Part shown: positions 45,501-55,883 of the stretch, in pieces
Position numbering within the stretch: the first letter of the stretch is position 1
Layout of the letters: every line of letters starts with the position of its first letter
Assembly: GCF_900111995.1 (NCBI RefSeq)
Contig: NZ_FOKF01000009.1
Coordinates: forward strand, 62,001 to 126,000
Source of the DNA: Collimonas sp. OK607
GTDB lineage: Bacteria > Pseudomonadota > Gammaproteobacteria > Burkholderiales > Burkholderiaceae_D
DNA length: 64,000 bases
Direction: 5' to 3'
The notes under the pieces: model-generated
The model's input: only the letters and a program-made list of their open reading frames with translations
The model's database searches: none
What the model was told of the DNA's origin: nothing
Program-made: the position numbers and the translations under genes

Positions 45501-46574
45501 CTAGCGGTTACCGATAGCTTGAAGCTCGGCTGCCAGGGTTGCGACCAACTGTGCTGCGGGCAGCGGGCGCGACATCGCCACACCTTGGCCAGCCCACAGC
45601 GACATGAATTCCGATCGGCCCAGTTTAGCAGCGGTCTGGCGAATTTCTGCGCTTAGCGCATTTTGAATCGGATAAGCCGGCACCGCATTTTCGTGCGATC
45701 GCATCTGTTCCATGTACGGATTGACGATGCCGCGTGCATATCTTCCTGAAAAGCTGCGGGTCATGCGCGTGCTGTCGTCCGTCGCACTAGCCAGCTGTTC
45801 TCGCCAGGCTGGCGCTATGCCCGATTCCGGGCTCGCCAGGAAGGCTGTGCCCAGTTGCGCCGCTTGCGCACCCAGCAACATGGCGGCGGCGATGCCGCGG
45901 CCGTCCATGATGCCGCCGGCGGCGATCACCGGGATTTTGACCGCGGCGACCACTTGTGGAATCAACGTCATCAAGCCAATGCAGGATTGTTCGATATCGC
46001 CGATAAATGTCGCCCGATGGCCGCCGGCTTCGCCGCCTTGGACGCAGATGAAATCGGCACCGGCTTGTTCCCAGGCGCGCGCTTCGGCGACATTGGTTGC
46101 CGTGCCGATGACCTTGCAGCCCTTGCGTTGGAATTGCGCCACCGTTGTGGCATCGAGTATGCCGAAAGTGAAGCTGACAAAGGGGGGCGCCGCTTCCAGC
46201 AGGGCTGCCAGTTGGTCTTGGAAATTTTCGCTGAATTTCCGCGGATTGGTCGCCGGGCCGAGTCCGAGTGAAGTGCGGAACGGCAGCAACAGAGCTTGCG
46301 CGGCATCGAGTTCAGCTGCGCTTGGCTGGATCGGCTGCAGGATGAACAGATTGACGTTGAACGGCTGTGACGTCAGGCTGCGGATTTTTTTCACGGCCTC
46401 GATGATTGCCGCCGGCGACAGCAAGGCAGCGGCAAACGAACCCAGGCCTCCGGCGTTGCTGACAGCCGTCACCAATTCAATCGGTGAGCCGCCATTCATT
46501 GGCCCTTGCACGATCGGGTAGCGAATGCCGAGCGCTGCCGTAAATCCTGTTGCGCTTGTATCGATGTCGGACAT
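45501..46574 (-). CDS. Nitronate monooxygenase / 2-nitropropane dioxygenase family protein
   Basis: An FMN-dependent TIM-barrel enzyme; relatives oxidise alkyl nitronates such as propionate-3-nitronate. The ATG at 46574 has AGGAG upstream and gives 357 residues. Blocks seen: LGIRYPIVQGPMNGGSPIELVTAVSNAGGLGSFAAALLSP, CKVIGTATNVAEARAWEQAGADFICVQGGEAGGHRATF and IPVIAAGGIMDGRGIAAAMLLGAQAAQLGTAFLASPES. GGEAGGH is the usual catalytic His region. It is divergent from a LysR gene, the classic arrangement of a regulated gene and its regulator, with an MFS gene downstream. Confidence 0.92.
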   Translation of the reverse strand: MSDIDTSATGFTAALGIRYPIVQGPMNGGSPIELVTAVSNAGGLGSFAAALLSPAAIIEAVKKIRSLTSQPFNVNLFILQPIQPSAAELDAAQALLLPFRTSLGLGPATNPRKFSENFQDQLAALLEAAPPFVSFTFGILDATTVAQFQRKGCKVIGTATNVAEARAWEQAGADFICVQGGEAGGHRATFIGDIEQSCIGLMTLIPQVVAAVKIPVIAAGGIMDGRGIAAAMLLGAQAAQLGTAFLASPESGIAPAWREQLASATDDSTRMTRSFSGRYARGIVNPYMEQMRSHENAVPAYPIQNALSAEIRQTAAKLGRSEFMSLWAGQGVAMSRPLPAAQLVATLAAELQAIGNR

Positions 46575-46661
46575 GCTGATGCTCCTGAATAAATGGGTGG
46601 TGGGTGACCGGTGGCTGGCAGCCATGATCGATTATTTTCTGGCCGCATTGCACATGCTACC

Positions 46662-46691
46662 TTGACAGCATCATTCTGAAAAATGAATAAT
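46662..46691 (+). promoter_or_regulatory. Probable LysR gene promoter and LysR-type box in the divergent region
   Basis: TTGACA (46662-46667), an 18-base spacer and AATAAT (46686-46691) resemble a sigma-70 promoter reading toward the LysR gene. Overlapping it, ATTC-N8-GAAT (46673-46688) is an interrupted palindrome of the T-N11-A kind bound by LysR regulators. The position between divergent genes supports autoregulation; this is a moderate-confidence reading. Confidence 0.45.
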
Positions 46692-46724
46692 AAAAATGTT
46701 ATCCATCTTTGATTGAGATGAGTT

Positions 46725-47624
46725 ATGGATTTGTTATCTCTGGAAATTTTTCGTACCGTGGTCCGCGAGGGCGGCATTACTCGTGCCGCAGAGCAATTGC
46801 ACCGGGTGCAATCAAACGTGACGACCCGCATACGCCAACTGGAAGCTTCGCTAGGCGTAACCCTGTTTTCGCGCGATCACAAGCGCATGGTGCTGACACC
46901 AGCTGGCGAAACCTTGCTCGGCTATGCCGAACGGCTATTGAATCTGGCCGGCGAAGCACGCGAAGCGGTACAACCGGCAGTCCCCCAAGGGCGCCTGCGC
47001 ATCGGCTCGATGGAAAGCACCGCCGCCAGCCGCCTGCCGATACCGCTAGCCCGTTTCCACCAAGAGTGGCCGGCAGTACAGCTGGAACTCAGCACCGGCG
47101 CCACCCAGCAACTCATCGACCGGGTCCGGGCATTTACCTTAGACGCCGCCCTGGTAGCTGGCCCGTTGGAAGATCCGCTGTTTGACATACTGCCCCTATA
47201 TGACGAAGAGCTGGTAGTGCTAACCGCGCGCAGCCACCCCCCGATAAACAGCCCCGACGATTTACAAAGCCGCACCCTGATAGCCTTCGAACACGGCTGC
47301 GCCTACCGTCGCCACGCCGAAAACTGGCTAGCCTCAGGCACCGTCCCCGGCCGCCGCCCGGAGCGGATCCTCGAACTCGGCTCCTACCACGCCATGCTAG
47401 CCTGCGTCGCCGCCGGCGCCGGCATAGCCCTGGCCCCCAGATCCGTACTGGAGTTGCACAACACCACCGAAAGCCTGGCAATCAACCCCATCGGCCCCGC
47501 CGGCAAAGTCACCACCTACCTGATCCGCCGCCAAGACTACAGCTCCCCAGCCTTCGACGCCCTAAGCCAGATCCTGCAAGCAGAAGCCTCAAAGTCCAAA
47601 CAATTGGGGTCAGAGTCAAATTAA
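46725..47624 (+). CDS. LysR-family transcriptional regulator (C-terminus altered by the adjacent element)
   Basis: A 299-residue LysR regulator. The N-terminal HTH reads MDLLSLEIFRTVVREGGITRAAEQLHRVQSNVTTRIRQLEASLGVTLFSRDHKRMVLTPAGETLLGYAERLL, with a substrate domain after it (PQGRLRIGSMESTAASRLP, VVLTARSHPP). The last codons (Leu-Gly-Ser-Glu-Ser-Asn-stop) are made from the inverted repeat of the neighbouring RAYT element, so the element has replaced the original end. From about 46970 to the end the codons end almost only in C or A (CTA, ATA, CCC are frequent), unlike the flanking genes. It is divergent from the nitronate monooxygenase gene and probably regulates it. Confidence 0.9.
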   Translation: MDLLSLEIFRTVVREGGITRAAEQLHRVQSNVTTRIRQLEASLGVTLFSRDHKRMVLTPAGETLLGYAERLLNLAGEAREAVQPAVPQGRLRIGSMESTAASRLPIPLARFHQEWPAVQLELSTGATQQLIDRVRAFTLDAALVAGPLEDPLFDILPLYDEELVVLTARSHPPINSPDDLQSRTLIAFEHGCAYRRHAENWLASGTVPGRRPERILELGSYHAMLACVAAGAGIALAPRSVLELHNTTESLAINPIGPAGKVTTYLIRRQDYSSPAFDALSQILQAEASKSKQLGSESN

Positions 47625-48492
47625 TCGGTAAAATGTAAGCTCTATTCATCGATCCCTTTTTGCCATGGCCCGCCAGCCCCGACTCGTCATTCCCAACCAG
47701 CCGCATCACTTGATCCAGCGTGGCGTTGATCGCCAGGCGATCTTTCGTGAGACGGAGGACTATGTGAATTTTCTTGGCCGACTGCGTGATGCTGCCAAGC
47801 AATTCAAGGTTTCCATCCATGCTTATGTACTGATGAGCAATCACATACATCTGCTCGCGACGCCATCCGATATAGAAGGTCTGGCGAAAATGATGCAGTG
47901 GGTAGGGCGTTTCTATGTGCCCTATTTCAATCAAAAATATGAGCGGGCCGGGACTTTGTGGCAAGGACGCTACAGGGCTACGGTAATAGATTCGGAGCGC
48001 TATTTCATGTTGTGTAGTTGCTACATCGACCAGAATCCAGTGCGCGCCGGCATTGTGGCAACGCCGGGCGAGTACCCGTGGTCGAGCTATTTGCACCATG
48101 TCGGGGTCAAGGCCGATCCTTTAGTCGTGGATCACGCGATCTATTGGGCGTTGGGCAATACACCGTTTGACCGCGAAGCAGCTTATAAGCAAATGGCAGA
48201 GCAAGCACTTACATCCGACCAGGCGCAGCAGTTGATGGATGCTACGAACAAGGGTTGGGCGTTGGGCTCGGAAAAATTCAAAGCAAATCTCGAGAAGCAG
48301 GGCAGTCTCAGAGTGCGGCCTGGCAAGCGTGGGCGGCCTTTCAAGGCACAGCCCGATGTGGCAGATCTGCCGCCAGAGCGCAAATAAAAAAGTTTCACGT
48401 TGGAAATTAAAGGCGTCAAACGCACCGAATTGACTCTGTCCCTATTTAATTTTGGTGCAAAAACCAATCTGCTTAATTTGACTCTGACCCCA
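47605..48492 (+). mobile_element. RAYT element bounded by 20-bp perfect inverted repeats
   Basis: The left end TGGGGTCAGAGTCAAATTAA (47605-47624) is repeated exactly, inverted, at 48473-48492. A degenerate second copy of the right-end motif (AATTGACTCTGTCCCTATTT) lies at about 48429-48448. Between them sits a single IS200-like transposase gene of the REP-associated tyrosine transposase group. The left repeat overlaps the last codons of the LysR gene; the right end lies about 75 bases before gltB. GGGGTCAGAGTCAAATT ends are common around RAYT genes in proteobacteria, from general knowledge. No target-site duplication was found. Confidence 0.82.
47665..48387 (+). CDS. REP-associated tyrosine transposase (RAYT, Y1/HUH family)
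   Basis: A 240-residue single-strand-specific nuclease/transposase of the IS200/IS605-like Y1 superfamily. It starts MARQPRLVIPNQPHHLIQRGVDRQAIF, a typical RAYT start. His60-Ile-His62 in MSNHIHLLATP is the HUH metal site. Tyr120 in CYIDQNPVRAG is the likely nucleophile. GTLWQGRYRATVIDSERYF and GEYPWSSYLHH are further family blocks. RAYTs are usually single-copy and are linked to dispersion of REP sequences. The C-terminal 60 residues (KPRKGGRP-like RPGKRGRPFK) are basic. Confidence 0.92.
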   Translation: MARQPRLVIPNQPHHLIQRGVDRQAIFRETEDYVNFLGRLRDAAKQFKVSIHAYVLMSNHIHLLATPSDIEGLAKMMQWVGRFYVPYFNQKYERAGTLWQGRYRATVIDSERYFMLCSCYIDQNPVRAGIVATPGEYPWSSYLHHVGVKADPLVVDHAIYWALGNTPFDREAAYKQMAEQALTSDQAQQLMDATNKGWALGSEKFKANLEKQGSLRVRPGKRGRPFKAQPDVADLPPERK

Positions 48493-48566
48493 TTTATTGT
48501 GATTGAAGTCTGGTGCGGTCTGCACTATTCTTAATGTCCTTACTCTCAAAGTGGTGGAGCAACGTT

Positions 48567-51500
48567 ATGCAAGCGCAAGGTTTATACGATCCGGCTAATG
48601 AGCACGATGCCTGTGGCGTCGGTTTTATCGCCCATATCAAAGGCAAGAAGAGCCACTCGATCATTGAGCAGGGTTTGCTGATCCTGAAGAATCTGGATCA
48701 TCGGGGTGCGGTCGGTGCGGATAAACTGATGGGCGATGGCGCCGGGATCCTGATCCAGGTGCCGGACCAGTTCTATCGCGAAGAAATGGCAAAGCTGGGC
48801 GTGACCTTGCCGCCACCGGGCGAATTCGGCGTCGGTATGGTGTTCTTGCCAAAAGAGAACGCATCCCGTATCGCTTGCGAACAGGAAATCGAACGTGCGG
48901 TGCTGGCCGAAGGCCAGGTCGTGCTGGGATGGCGCGATGTGCCGGTGGATATCGAGATGCCGATGTCGCCGACTGTGCGCGATAAGGAGCCGGTGATCCG
49001 CCAGATCTTTATCGGCCGCGGCCCGGACATCATGGTGACCGACGCGCTCGAGCGCAAGTTATATGTGATCCGCAAATCGTCCGGCCACGCGATCCAGGCG
49101 TTGAACCTGTTGCATGGCAAGGAATTCTTTGTGCCGTCGATGTCGGCGCGTACCGTGGTCTACAAGGGCTTGCTGCTGGCGGACCAGGTTGGCGTGTATT
49201 ACAAGGATCTGCAAGATCCACGCTGCTTGTCGGCGCTGGCGCTGGTGCATCAACGCTTCTCCACCAATACTTTCCCTGAATGGCCGCTGGCTCACCCGTA
49301 TCGTCTGTTGGCGCATAACGGTGAGATCAACACCGTCAAAGGCAATTTCAACTGGATGCGTGCACGCGAAGGCGTGATGAAGTCGGCCGTGCTGGGCGAC
49401 GATCTGAAAAAATTGTTCCCGCTGATCTATGAAGGCCAGTCCGATACCGCTTGTTTCGACAACGCGCTTGAGCTGTTGCTGATGGCTGGCTATCCGATTG
49501 CGCAAGCGATGATGATGATGATTCCGGAAGCGTGGGAAAACCACACGACCATGGATGACAACCGCCGTGCGTTCTATGAATACCACGCTGCGATGATGGA
49601 GCCATGGGATGGCCCTGCAGCGATGGCGTTTACCGATGGCCGTCATATCGGCGGTACGCTAGACCGTAACGGCTTGCGTCCGGCACGTTATATCGTCACC
49701 GACGACGACTTCGTGGTGATGGCTTCCGAATCCGGCGTATTGCCGATTCCGGAATCCAAGATCATCCAGAAATGGCGTCTGCAACCGGGCAAGATGTTCC
49801 TTATCGACCTCGACGCCGGCCGCATCATCGATGACAAGGAATTGAAAGACACCTTTGCCAACGCAAAACCATACAAGCAATGGATTGAATCGGTGCGGGT
49901 CAAGCTGGACGAGCTGAAAGCGGAGCCGTCCGAATCAGGTTCGACCATTCCTCTGCTGGATCGTCAGCAACTGTTCGGCTACACCCAGGAAGACATCAAG
50001 TTCCTGATGTCGCCGATGGCTGCCGGCGCTGAAGAGGCAATCGGCTCGATGGGTAACGACTCGCCGCTGGCAGTCATGTCCAACAAGAACAAGACGCTGT
50101 ATCACTACTTCAAGCAATTGTTCGCGCAGGTCACCAACCCGCCTATCGATCCGATTCGCGAAGCGATGGTGATGTCGCTGGTGTCCTTCATCGGACCGAA
50201 GCCGAACGTGCTGGATACCAACAACATCAATCCACCGATGCGTCTGGAAGTCACGCAACCGATCCTGAACTACGACGATATCGCCAAGTTGCGCAATATC
50301 GGCGCCCATACCGGCGGCAAGTTCAAATCGTATGAATTGAACATCTGCTATCCGGTTGCGTGGGGCAAGGAAGGCATTGAAGCGCGTCTGGCATCGTTGT
50401 GCGCCAAGGCGGTCGATGCTGTCAAGTCCGGCCACAACATCCTGATCGTATCGGACCGCAAGGTCGATGCCGAGCAAGTGGCGATTCCAGCATTGCTGGC
50501 CACTTCCGCGATTCACCAGCATCTGGTGAGCAAGGGCCTGCGCACTTCAACCGGCCTGGTGGTCGAAACCGGTTCGGCGCGCGAGACACATCATTTTGCA
50601 CTGCTGGCCGGTTACGGCGCCGAAGCTATCCATCCTTACCTGGCGATGGATACTTTGACCGAACTGGCGCACGGCTTGCCTGGCACATTGTCGCCGGAAA
50701 AAGCGATCTACAACTTCCAGAAGGCGATCGGCAAGGGCTTGCTGAAAGTCATGTCGAAGATGGGTATTTCGACTTACATGTCGTATTGCGGCGCGCAGAT
50801 TTTCGAAGCGATCGGCCTCAACAAGAGCATGACCCAGAAGTACTTCAAGGGCACTTCGTCGAATGTCGAGGGCATCGGCGTGTTTGAAGTGGCGGAAGAA
50901 GCTTTGCGCCTGCATCGCGCTGCATTCAGCGACGATCCGGTACTGGCCAATGCGCTCGACGCCGGCGGCGAATATGCATACCGTGTCCGCGGCGAAGAAC
51001 ACATGTGGACACCGGACGCGATCGCCAAGCTGCAGCACTCGACCCGTGCCAACAACTTCAACAGCTATAAAGAGTACGCCCAGCTGATCAACGATCAGTC
51101 CAAGCGTCACATGACCTTGCGCGGTTTGTTTGAATTCAAGATCGATCCAAGCAAGGCGATTCCGCTGGATGAAGTTGAATCGGCCAAGGAAATCGTCAAG
51201 CGTTTTGCGACTGGTGCGATGTCGCTCGGCTCGATTTCGACTGAGGCACATGCCACGCTGGCAGTGGCGATGAATCGTATCGGCGGCAAGTCCAACACCG
51301 GCGAAGGCGGCGAGGACGAGAACCGCTATCGCCAGGAATTGAAGGGCATCCCGATCAAGCAAGGCGAAACCCTGGCGTCGGTGATTGGTAAAGATCGCAT
51401 CGAAGTCGATATCCCGTTGCAAGCCGGCGATTCGCTGCGCTCCCGCATCAAGCAGGTGGCGTCCGGACGTTTCGGCGTGACCGCGGAATACCTGATTTCG

Positions 51501-53255
51501 GCCGATCAGATCCAGATCAAGATGGCGCAGGGCGCGAAGCCCGGCGAAGGCGGCCAGTTGCCAGGTCACAAAGTATCCGAGTACATCGCCAAGTTGCGTT
51601 TCTCTGTACCTGGCGTTGGCTTGATTTCACCGCCGCCGCATCATGATATTTATTCGATCGAAGATTTGGCGCAGCTGATTCACGATCTGAAAAACGTCAA
51701 TCCGCGTGCCTCGATTTCGGTCAAGCTGGTGTCCGAAGTGGGTGTCGGCACCGTGGCTGCCGGCGTGGCAAAAGCCAAGTCGGATCACGTGGTAATCGCA
51801 GGCCATGACGGCGGTACCGGCGCTTCGCCTTTGTCGTCGATCAAACATGCCGGCTCCCCATGGGAGCTGGGTCTGGCGGAAACCCAGCAAACGCTGGTCC
51901 TGAACGGTTTGCGTAACCGTATCCGGGTTCAGGCCGACGGTCAGATGAAGACTGGCCGCGATGTTGTGATCGGTGCGTTGCTGGGCGCGGATGAGTTCGG
52001 TTTTGCTACCGCACCGCTGGTGGTTGAAGGTTGCATCATGATGCGCAAATGCCATCTGAATACCTGCCCGGTCGGCGTTGCGACACAAGATCCTGTACTG
52101 CGCGCCAAGTTCTCCGGCAAGCCTGAGCACGTGGTCAACTTCTTCTTCTTCATTGCCGAAGAAGTGCGCCAGATCATGGCCTCGCTGGGCATCCGGAGTT
52201 TCAACGAACTGATCGGCCGCGCCGATTTGCTGGACAAGTCGCGGGCGATCACGCACTGGAAAGCACAGGGCCTGGATTTCAGCCGTATTTTCTATCAGCC
52301 TGCATTGCCTGAAGGTGGCGTGTATTACCACACCGAAGAGCAGGATCACGGTCTGGACAAGGCGCTTGATCACAAGCTGATCACACAAGCCAAGGCCGCG
52401 CTGGACAAGGGCGAGCGCGTCTCATTCATCTCGCCGATCAAGAATCTGAACCGTACCGTCGGCGCCATGCTGTCAGGCGAAGTCGCGAAGAAGTACGGTC
52501 ATGAGGGCCTGCCCGACGACACCATCCATATCCAGTTGCAAGGTACCGCAGGCCAGTCGGCAGGCGCGTTCCTGGCGCACGGCGTGACACTGGATCTGGT
52601 TGGCGAGGGTAATGACTATGTCGGCAAGGGACTGTCCGGCGGCCGCATTATCGTGCGTCCGAACACTGAGTTCCGCGGTCGTGCGGTCGACAACATCATC
52701 GCCGGTAACACGGTGCTGTACGGTGCGATTGCCGGCGAGGCTTTCCTCAACGGCGTCGCCGGCGAGCGCTTCGCAGTGCGTAACTCGGGTGCGATTGCAG
52801 TGGTTGAAGGCACCGGCGATCATGGTTGCGAATACATGACCGGCGGCACAGTGGTGGTGCTGGGCGAAACCGGCCGTAACTTTGGCGCCGGCATGTCTGG
52901 CGGCCTGGCTTATGTCTACGATCCGGACGGCACATTTGCCGCGCAATGCAATATGGCGATGGTGACGCTGGAACCGGTGTTGAGCCAAGGCGAGCAAGAA
53001 GCCACGATCGACAAAGCGATCTGGCACAGCACCGTGCGCGGTGGTGAAGTACAGGCTGACGAAGCGATCTTGAAAGGTTTGATCGAGCGTCACTTCAAGT
53101 ACACCGGCAGCACGCGCGCTCGCAACTTGCTGGACAACTGGGTTGCCTCGCGCGGCAAATTCGTCAAAGTGTTCCCGACTGAATACAAGCGGGCACTGAG
53201 CGAGTTGAATGCGGTCCGCAACGTCACGCCGGCCAAGGAAAAAGTCGTCGCGTAA
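48567..53255 (+). CDS. gltB: Glutamate synthase (NADPH), large subunit
   Basis: GltB forms glutamate from glutamine and 2-oxoglutarate in ammonium assimilation. The ATG at 48567 is chosen for the GGTGGAG upstream and because it gives the propeptide [15 protein letters not shown] before Cys16, the amidotransferase nucleophile exposed after cleavage. The total is 1562 residues. Domains: glutaminase class II (16 to about 410, with [29 protein letters not shown]), central domain, FMN-binding synthase domain ([31 protein letters not shown]), 3Fe-4S site Cys1156, Cys1162, Cys1167 ([12 protein letters not shown]), and the C-terminal beta-helix. gltD follows. Confidence 0.98.
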   Translation: MQAQGLYDPANEHDACGVGFIAHIKGKKSHSIIEQGLLILKNLDHRGAVGADKLMGDGAGILIQVPDQFYREEMAKLGVTLPPPGEFGVGMVFLPKENASRIACEQEIERAVLAEGQVVLGWRDVPVDIEMPMSPTVRDKEPVIRQIFIGRGPDIMVTDALERKLYVIRKSSGHAIQALNLLHGKEFFVPSMSARTVVYKGLLLADQVGVYYKDLQDPRCLSALALVHQRFSTNTFPEWPLAHPYRLLAHNGEINTVKGNFNWMRAREGVMKSAVLGDDLKKLFPLIYEGQSDTACFDNALELLLMAGYPIAQAMMMMIPEAWENHTTMDDNRRAFYEYHAAMMEPWDGPAAMAFTDGRHIGGTLDRNGLRPARYIVTDDDFVVMASESGVLPIPESKIIQKWRLQPGKMFLIDLDAGRIIDDKELKDTFANAKPYKQWIESVRVKLDELKAEPSESGSTIPLLDRQQLFGYTQEDIKFLMSPMAAGAEEAIGSMGNDSPLAVMSNKNKTLYHYFKQLFAQVTNPPIDPIREAMVMSLVSFIGPKPNVLDTNNINPPMRLEVTQPILNYDDIAKLRNIGAHTGGKFKSYELNICYPVAWGKEGIEARLASLCAKAVDAVKSGHNILIVSDRKVDAEQVAIPALLATSAIHQHLVSKGLRTSTGLVVETGSARETHHFALLAGYGAEAIHPYLAMDTLTELAHGLPGTLSPEKAIYNFQKAIGKGLLKVMSKMGISTYMSYCGAQIFEAIGLNKSMTQKYFKGTSSNVEGIGVFEVAEEALRLHRAAFSDDPVLANALDAGGEYAYRVRGEEHMWTPDAIAKLQHSTRANNFNSYKEYAQLINDQSKRHMTLRGLFEFKIDPSKAIPLDEVESAKEIVKRFATGAMSLGSISTEAHATLAVAMNRIGGKSNTGEGGEDENRYRQELKGIPIKQGETLASVIGKDRIEVDIPLQAGDSLRSRIKQVASGRFGVTAEYLISADQIQIKMAQGAKPGEGGQLPGHKVSEYIAKLRFSVPGVGLISPPPHHDIYSIEDLAQLIHDLKNVNPRASISVKLVSEVGVGTVAAGVAKAKSDHVVIAGHDGGTGASPLSSIKHAGSPWELGLAETQQTLVLNGLRNRIRVQADGQMKTGRDVVIGALLGADEFGFATAPLVVEGCIMMRKCHLNTCPVGVATQDPVLRAKFSGKPEHVVNFFFFIAEEVRQIMASLGIRSFNELIGRADLLDKSRAITHWKAQGLDFSRIFYQPALPEGGVYYHTEEQDHGLDKALDHKLITQAKAALDKGERVSFISPIKNLNRTVGAMLSGEVAKKYGHEGLPDDTIHIQLQGTAGQSAGAFLAHGVTLDLVGEGNDYVGKGLSGGRIIVRPNTEFRGRAVDNIIAGNTVLYGAIAGEAFLNGVAGERFAVRNSGAIAVVEGTGDHGCEYMTGGTVVVLGETGRNFGAGMSGGLAYVYDPDGTFAAQCNMAMVTLEPVLSQGEQEATIDKAIWHSTVRGGEVQADEAILKGLIERHFKYTGSTRARNLLDNWVASRGKFVKVFPTEYKRALSELNAVRNVTPAKEKVVA

Positions 53256-53378
53256 GTGAGCATGTAATTAGCTAAGCGACAGCGGACACAAGCGCCTAAA
53301 CCAAGTAACGATAAGGACGCGCCGGACATCGGTTTTACCCGATCACGGTGCGTCCTGCAGAGAAAATGTGAGTGAAAA

Positions 53379-54842
53379 ATGGGAAAAGTAACGGGTTTTA
53401 TGGAGTTTCAGCGGGTCGGCGAAACGTATGAAGCGCCGCTGGCACGTAAGAAGCATTACAAGGAATTCATCCTGAGTCTGAGCGATAGCGATGCCAAGAC
53501 CCAGGGCGCGCGTTGCATGGATTGCGGTATTCCATTCTGCAACAACGGTTGCCCGGTGAATAACATCATTCCCGACTGGAATGACCTGGTGTATCGCGGT
53601 GCTTATCACGAGGCGCTCGAGACTCTGCATTCGACCAACAATTTCCCAGAATTTACCGGCCGTATCTGCCCTGCGCCATGCGAAAGCGCGTGCACATTGG
53701 GCATCAACAGCGATCCGGTAGGCATCAAGTCGATTGAGCATTTCATCGTCGACAAGGGTTGGGAAAACGGCTGGGTCGTGCCGCAACCGCCATTGGTTAA
53801 AACCGGTAAAAAAGTTGCGGTAGTTGGTTCTGGGCCAGCAGGTATGGCGGCGGCGCAGCAGCTGGCGCGTATCGGGCATGACGTCACCGTGTTTGAAAAG
53901 AGCGATCGGATCGGTGGCTTGTTGCGTTACGGTATTCCTGATTTCAAGATGGAAAAATCGCACATCGATCGTCGTGTCGAACAGATGGAAGCAGAAGGCG
54001 TAACTTTCCGCACCGGCGTTTTGGTCGGCAAGGATTTCCCGTCCAATGTGAACAACTGGGCCAAGAAAACCATCTCTCCGGACGAACTGAAGGCGGAATT
54101 CGACGCTGTAGTGATCGCTGGCGGTGCTGAGCAGCCACGCGATTTGCCGGTGCCGGGACGCGAGTTGAAGGGCGTGCATTTCGCCATGGATTTCCTGCCG
54201 CAGCAAAACAAGATCAACGCCGGCGACAAGGTCAAGGATCAGATCCTGGCCGGTGGCAAGCATGTGGTGGTGATCGGCGGCGGCGATACCGGTTCCGATT
54301 GCGTCGGTACTTCCAATCGCCAGGGCGCGGTATCGATCCAGCAGTTCGAACTGATGCCGCAACCGCCGGAACTGGAAAACAAGCCGCTGGTATGGCCGTA
54401 CTGGCCGACCAAGTTGCGCACCTCCTCTTCGCATGAAGAAGGTTGCGACCGTGACTGGGCAGTGGCCACCAAGCGTCTGGAAGGCAAGAACGGCAAGGTC
54501 GAGAAGTTGATTGCCGCTCGCGTCGAGTGGAAAGACGGCAAGATGCAGGAAGTGCCGAATTCGGAATTCGAAATGAAGGCTGACCTGGTATTCCTGGCGA
54601 TGGGTTTCGTCTCGCCGGTACAGCAGGTGCTGGAGGCGTTTGGCGTCGACAAGGATGCACGCGGTAACGCCAAGGCCACTACCGACGGCGACGGCTGCTA
54701 CAAGACTTCGGTCGATAAAGTGTTTGCGGCGGGCGACATGCGTCGCGGCCAGTCGCTGGTGGTATGGGCGATCCGCGAAGGCCGTCAATGCGCGCGCGCA
54801 GTCGACGAATTCCTGATGGGAGCTTCGGTTTTACCACGCTGA
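53379..54842 (+). CDS. gltD: Glutamate synthase (NADPH), small subunit
   Basis: GltD passes electrons from NADPH through FAD and Fe-S clusters to GltB. The 487-residue protein has an N-terminal cluster region (Cys46, Cys49, Cys54, Cys58 in [13 protein letters not shown], then CPAPCESAC), an FAD Rossmann motif ([48 protein letters not shown]) and an NADPH motif ([23 protein letters not shown]). It ends with [34 protein letters not shown]. It is 123 bases downstream of gltB and followed by a terminator. Confidence 0.98.
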   Translation: MGKVTGFMEFQRVGETYEAPLARKKHYKEFILSLSDSDAKTQGARCMDCGIPFCNNGCPVNNIIPDWNDLVYRGAYHEALETLHSTNNFPEFTGRICPAPCESACTLGINSDPVGIKSIEHFIVDKGWENGWVVPQPPLVKTGKKVAVVGSGPAGMAAAQQLARIGHDVTVFEKSDRIGGLLRYGIPDFKMEKSHIDRRVEQMEAEGVTFRTGVLVGKDFPSNVNNWAKKTISPDELKAEFDAVVIAGGAEQPRDLPVPGRELKGVHFAMDFLPQQNKINAGDKVKDQILAGGKHVVVIGGGDTGSDCVGTSNRQGAVSIQQFELMPQPPELENKPLVWPYWPTKLRTSSSHEEGCDRDWAVATKRLEGKNGKVEKLIAARVEWKDGKMQEVPNSEFEMKADLVFLAMGFVSPVQQVLEAFGVDKDARGNAKATTDGDGCYKTSVDKVFAAGDMRRGQSLVVWAIREGRQCARAVDEFLMGASVLPR

Positions 54843-54858
54843 TAAATCAACTGCAATA

Positions 54859-54934
54859 GCAACCGCAATTCACCAGCGGTTGCGCAGCAAACAGAGAAAG
54901 AGCATGTCAGTGGCAACACCGGCGTGCTTTTTTT
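54859..54934 (+). terminator. Terminator region after gltD
   Basis: Two successive hairpins. The first, GCAACCGC / GCGGTTGC (54859-54883), has perfect 8-bp arms. The second, AGCATGTC / GGCGTGCT (54901-54928), pairs over eight positions with two G-U pairs, extends inward as GTG-GCAA-CAC, and ends in a run of seven T. The second is a good Rho-independent terminator of the gltBD operon; the first may add mRNA stability. Confidence 0.8.
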
Positions 54935-55079
54935 CTGCAACAGGATTTTTGCACATGCATTCAGGCAATAGTCAAACTGTTGTAATAGGGGGACATATCA
55001 GTCTGTCTACTATTGGTACGCTCTGAACGATTGTCGCATTTGCACTACAATAGCTCCTTTGATTTATTCGGTGAGCAGT

Positions 55080-55883
55080 GTGGCAAATATCGTCGAGATT
55101 CGTGATCTGCAATTTGGTTATGGTGAGCGGCCGATTTTATCGGGTCTCAACATGGACTTTGCACGTGGCAAGGTGATCGCCGTAATGGGCGGTTCCGGCT
55201 CCGGCAAGACCACCATATTGCGTCTGATCGGCGGCCAGCTGCGGCCGCAGGCGGGTAGCGTCAAGGTCGACGGCGAAACGGTGCACACGTTGTCGACTTC
55301 AGCTTTGTATGTGCTGAGGCGCAAGATGGGCATGCTGTTTCAGAGCGGTGCTTTGTTTACCGACCTGACCGCTTTTGAAAACGTGGCCTTCCCGTTGCGC
55401 GAACATACCGATTTACCGCCAGATTTGTTAAACAAGCTGGTGTTGCTGAAATTGAATGCGGTTGGCTTGCGCAATGCGGCGCAATTGAAGCCGTCAGAAA
55501 TTTCCGGCGGCATGGCAAGGCGGGTGGCGCTGGCGCGTGCGATAGCCCTGGATCCGTCGCTGATCATGTATGACGAACCGTTCGCCGGCCTGGATCCGAT
55601 TTCCATGGGCGTGACGGCCAATCTGATCCGCAAGCTCAACGATGCGCTCGGTTCGACCAGTATCCTGGTGTCGCATGACGTCCATGAATCGTTTGGCATT
55701 GCCGACTACGTCTATTTCCTGTCGCAAGGGGAAATCGTGGCGCAGGGTACACCGGCAGAAATGCGGGTATCGACTCATCCGTACGTGAAACAATTCGTCA
55801 ACGCTGAACCGGACGGTCCGGTGCCGTTCCACTATCCTGGCAAGTCGTTGTCCGAGGATCTAGGATTGAAGGGGCGCGCTTGA
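55080..55883 (+). CDS. mlaF: MlaF, ATPase of the phospholipid-transport ABC complex
   Basis: The ATPase subunit of the MlaFEDB complex, which moves phospholipids between inner and outer membranes and preserves lipid asymmetry. From the GTG at 55080 it has 267 residues; GTG 55071 or TTG 55059 are alternatives, since GGTGAG is only five bases before the chosen start. Walker A GGSGSGKT is at 37-44, the signature ISGGMARRVALARAIALDP and Walker B LIMYDEPFAGLDPISMG follow, and the switch His is in LVSHDVHES. It is the first gene of the mla operon, overlapping mlaE by one base. Confidence 0.95.
   Translation: MANIVEIRDLQFGYGERPILSGLNMDFARGKVIAVMGGSGSGKTTILRLIGGQLRPQAGSVKVDGETVHTLSTSALYVLRRKMGMLFQSGALFTDLTAFENVAFPLREHTDLPPDLLNKLVLLKLNAVGLRNAAQLKPSEISGGMARRVALARAIALDPSLIMYDEPFAGLDPISMGVTANLIRKLNDALGSTSILVSHDVHESFGIADYVYFLSQGEIVAQGTPAEMRVSTHPYVKQFVNAEPDGPVPFHYPGKSLSEDLGLKGRA

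Noticed and set aside
53343-54788. Long minus-strand frame of 481 codons opposite gltD
   Set aside because: It is the antisense of a clear gltD gene; the encoded text is His/Arg-rich without family features and has no ribosome site.
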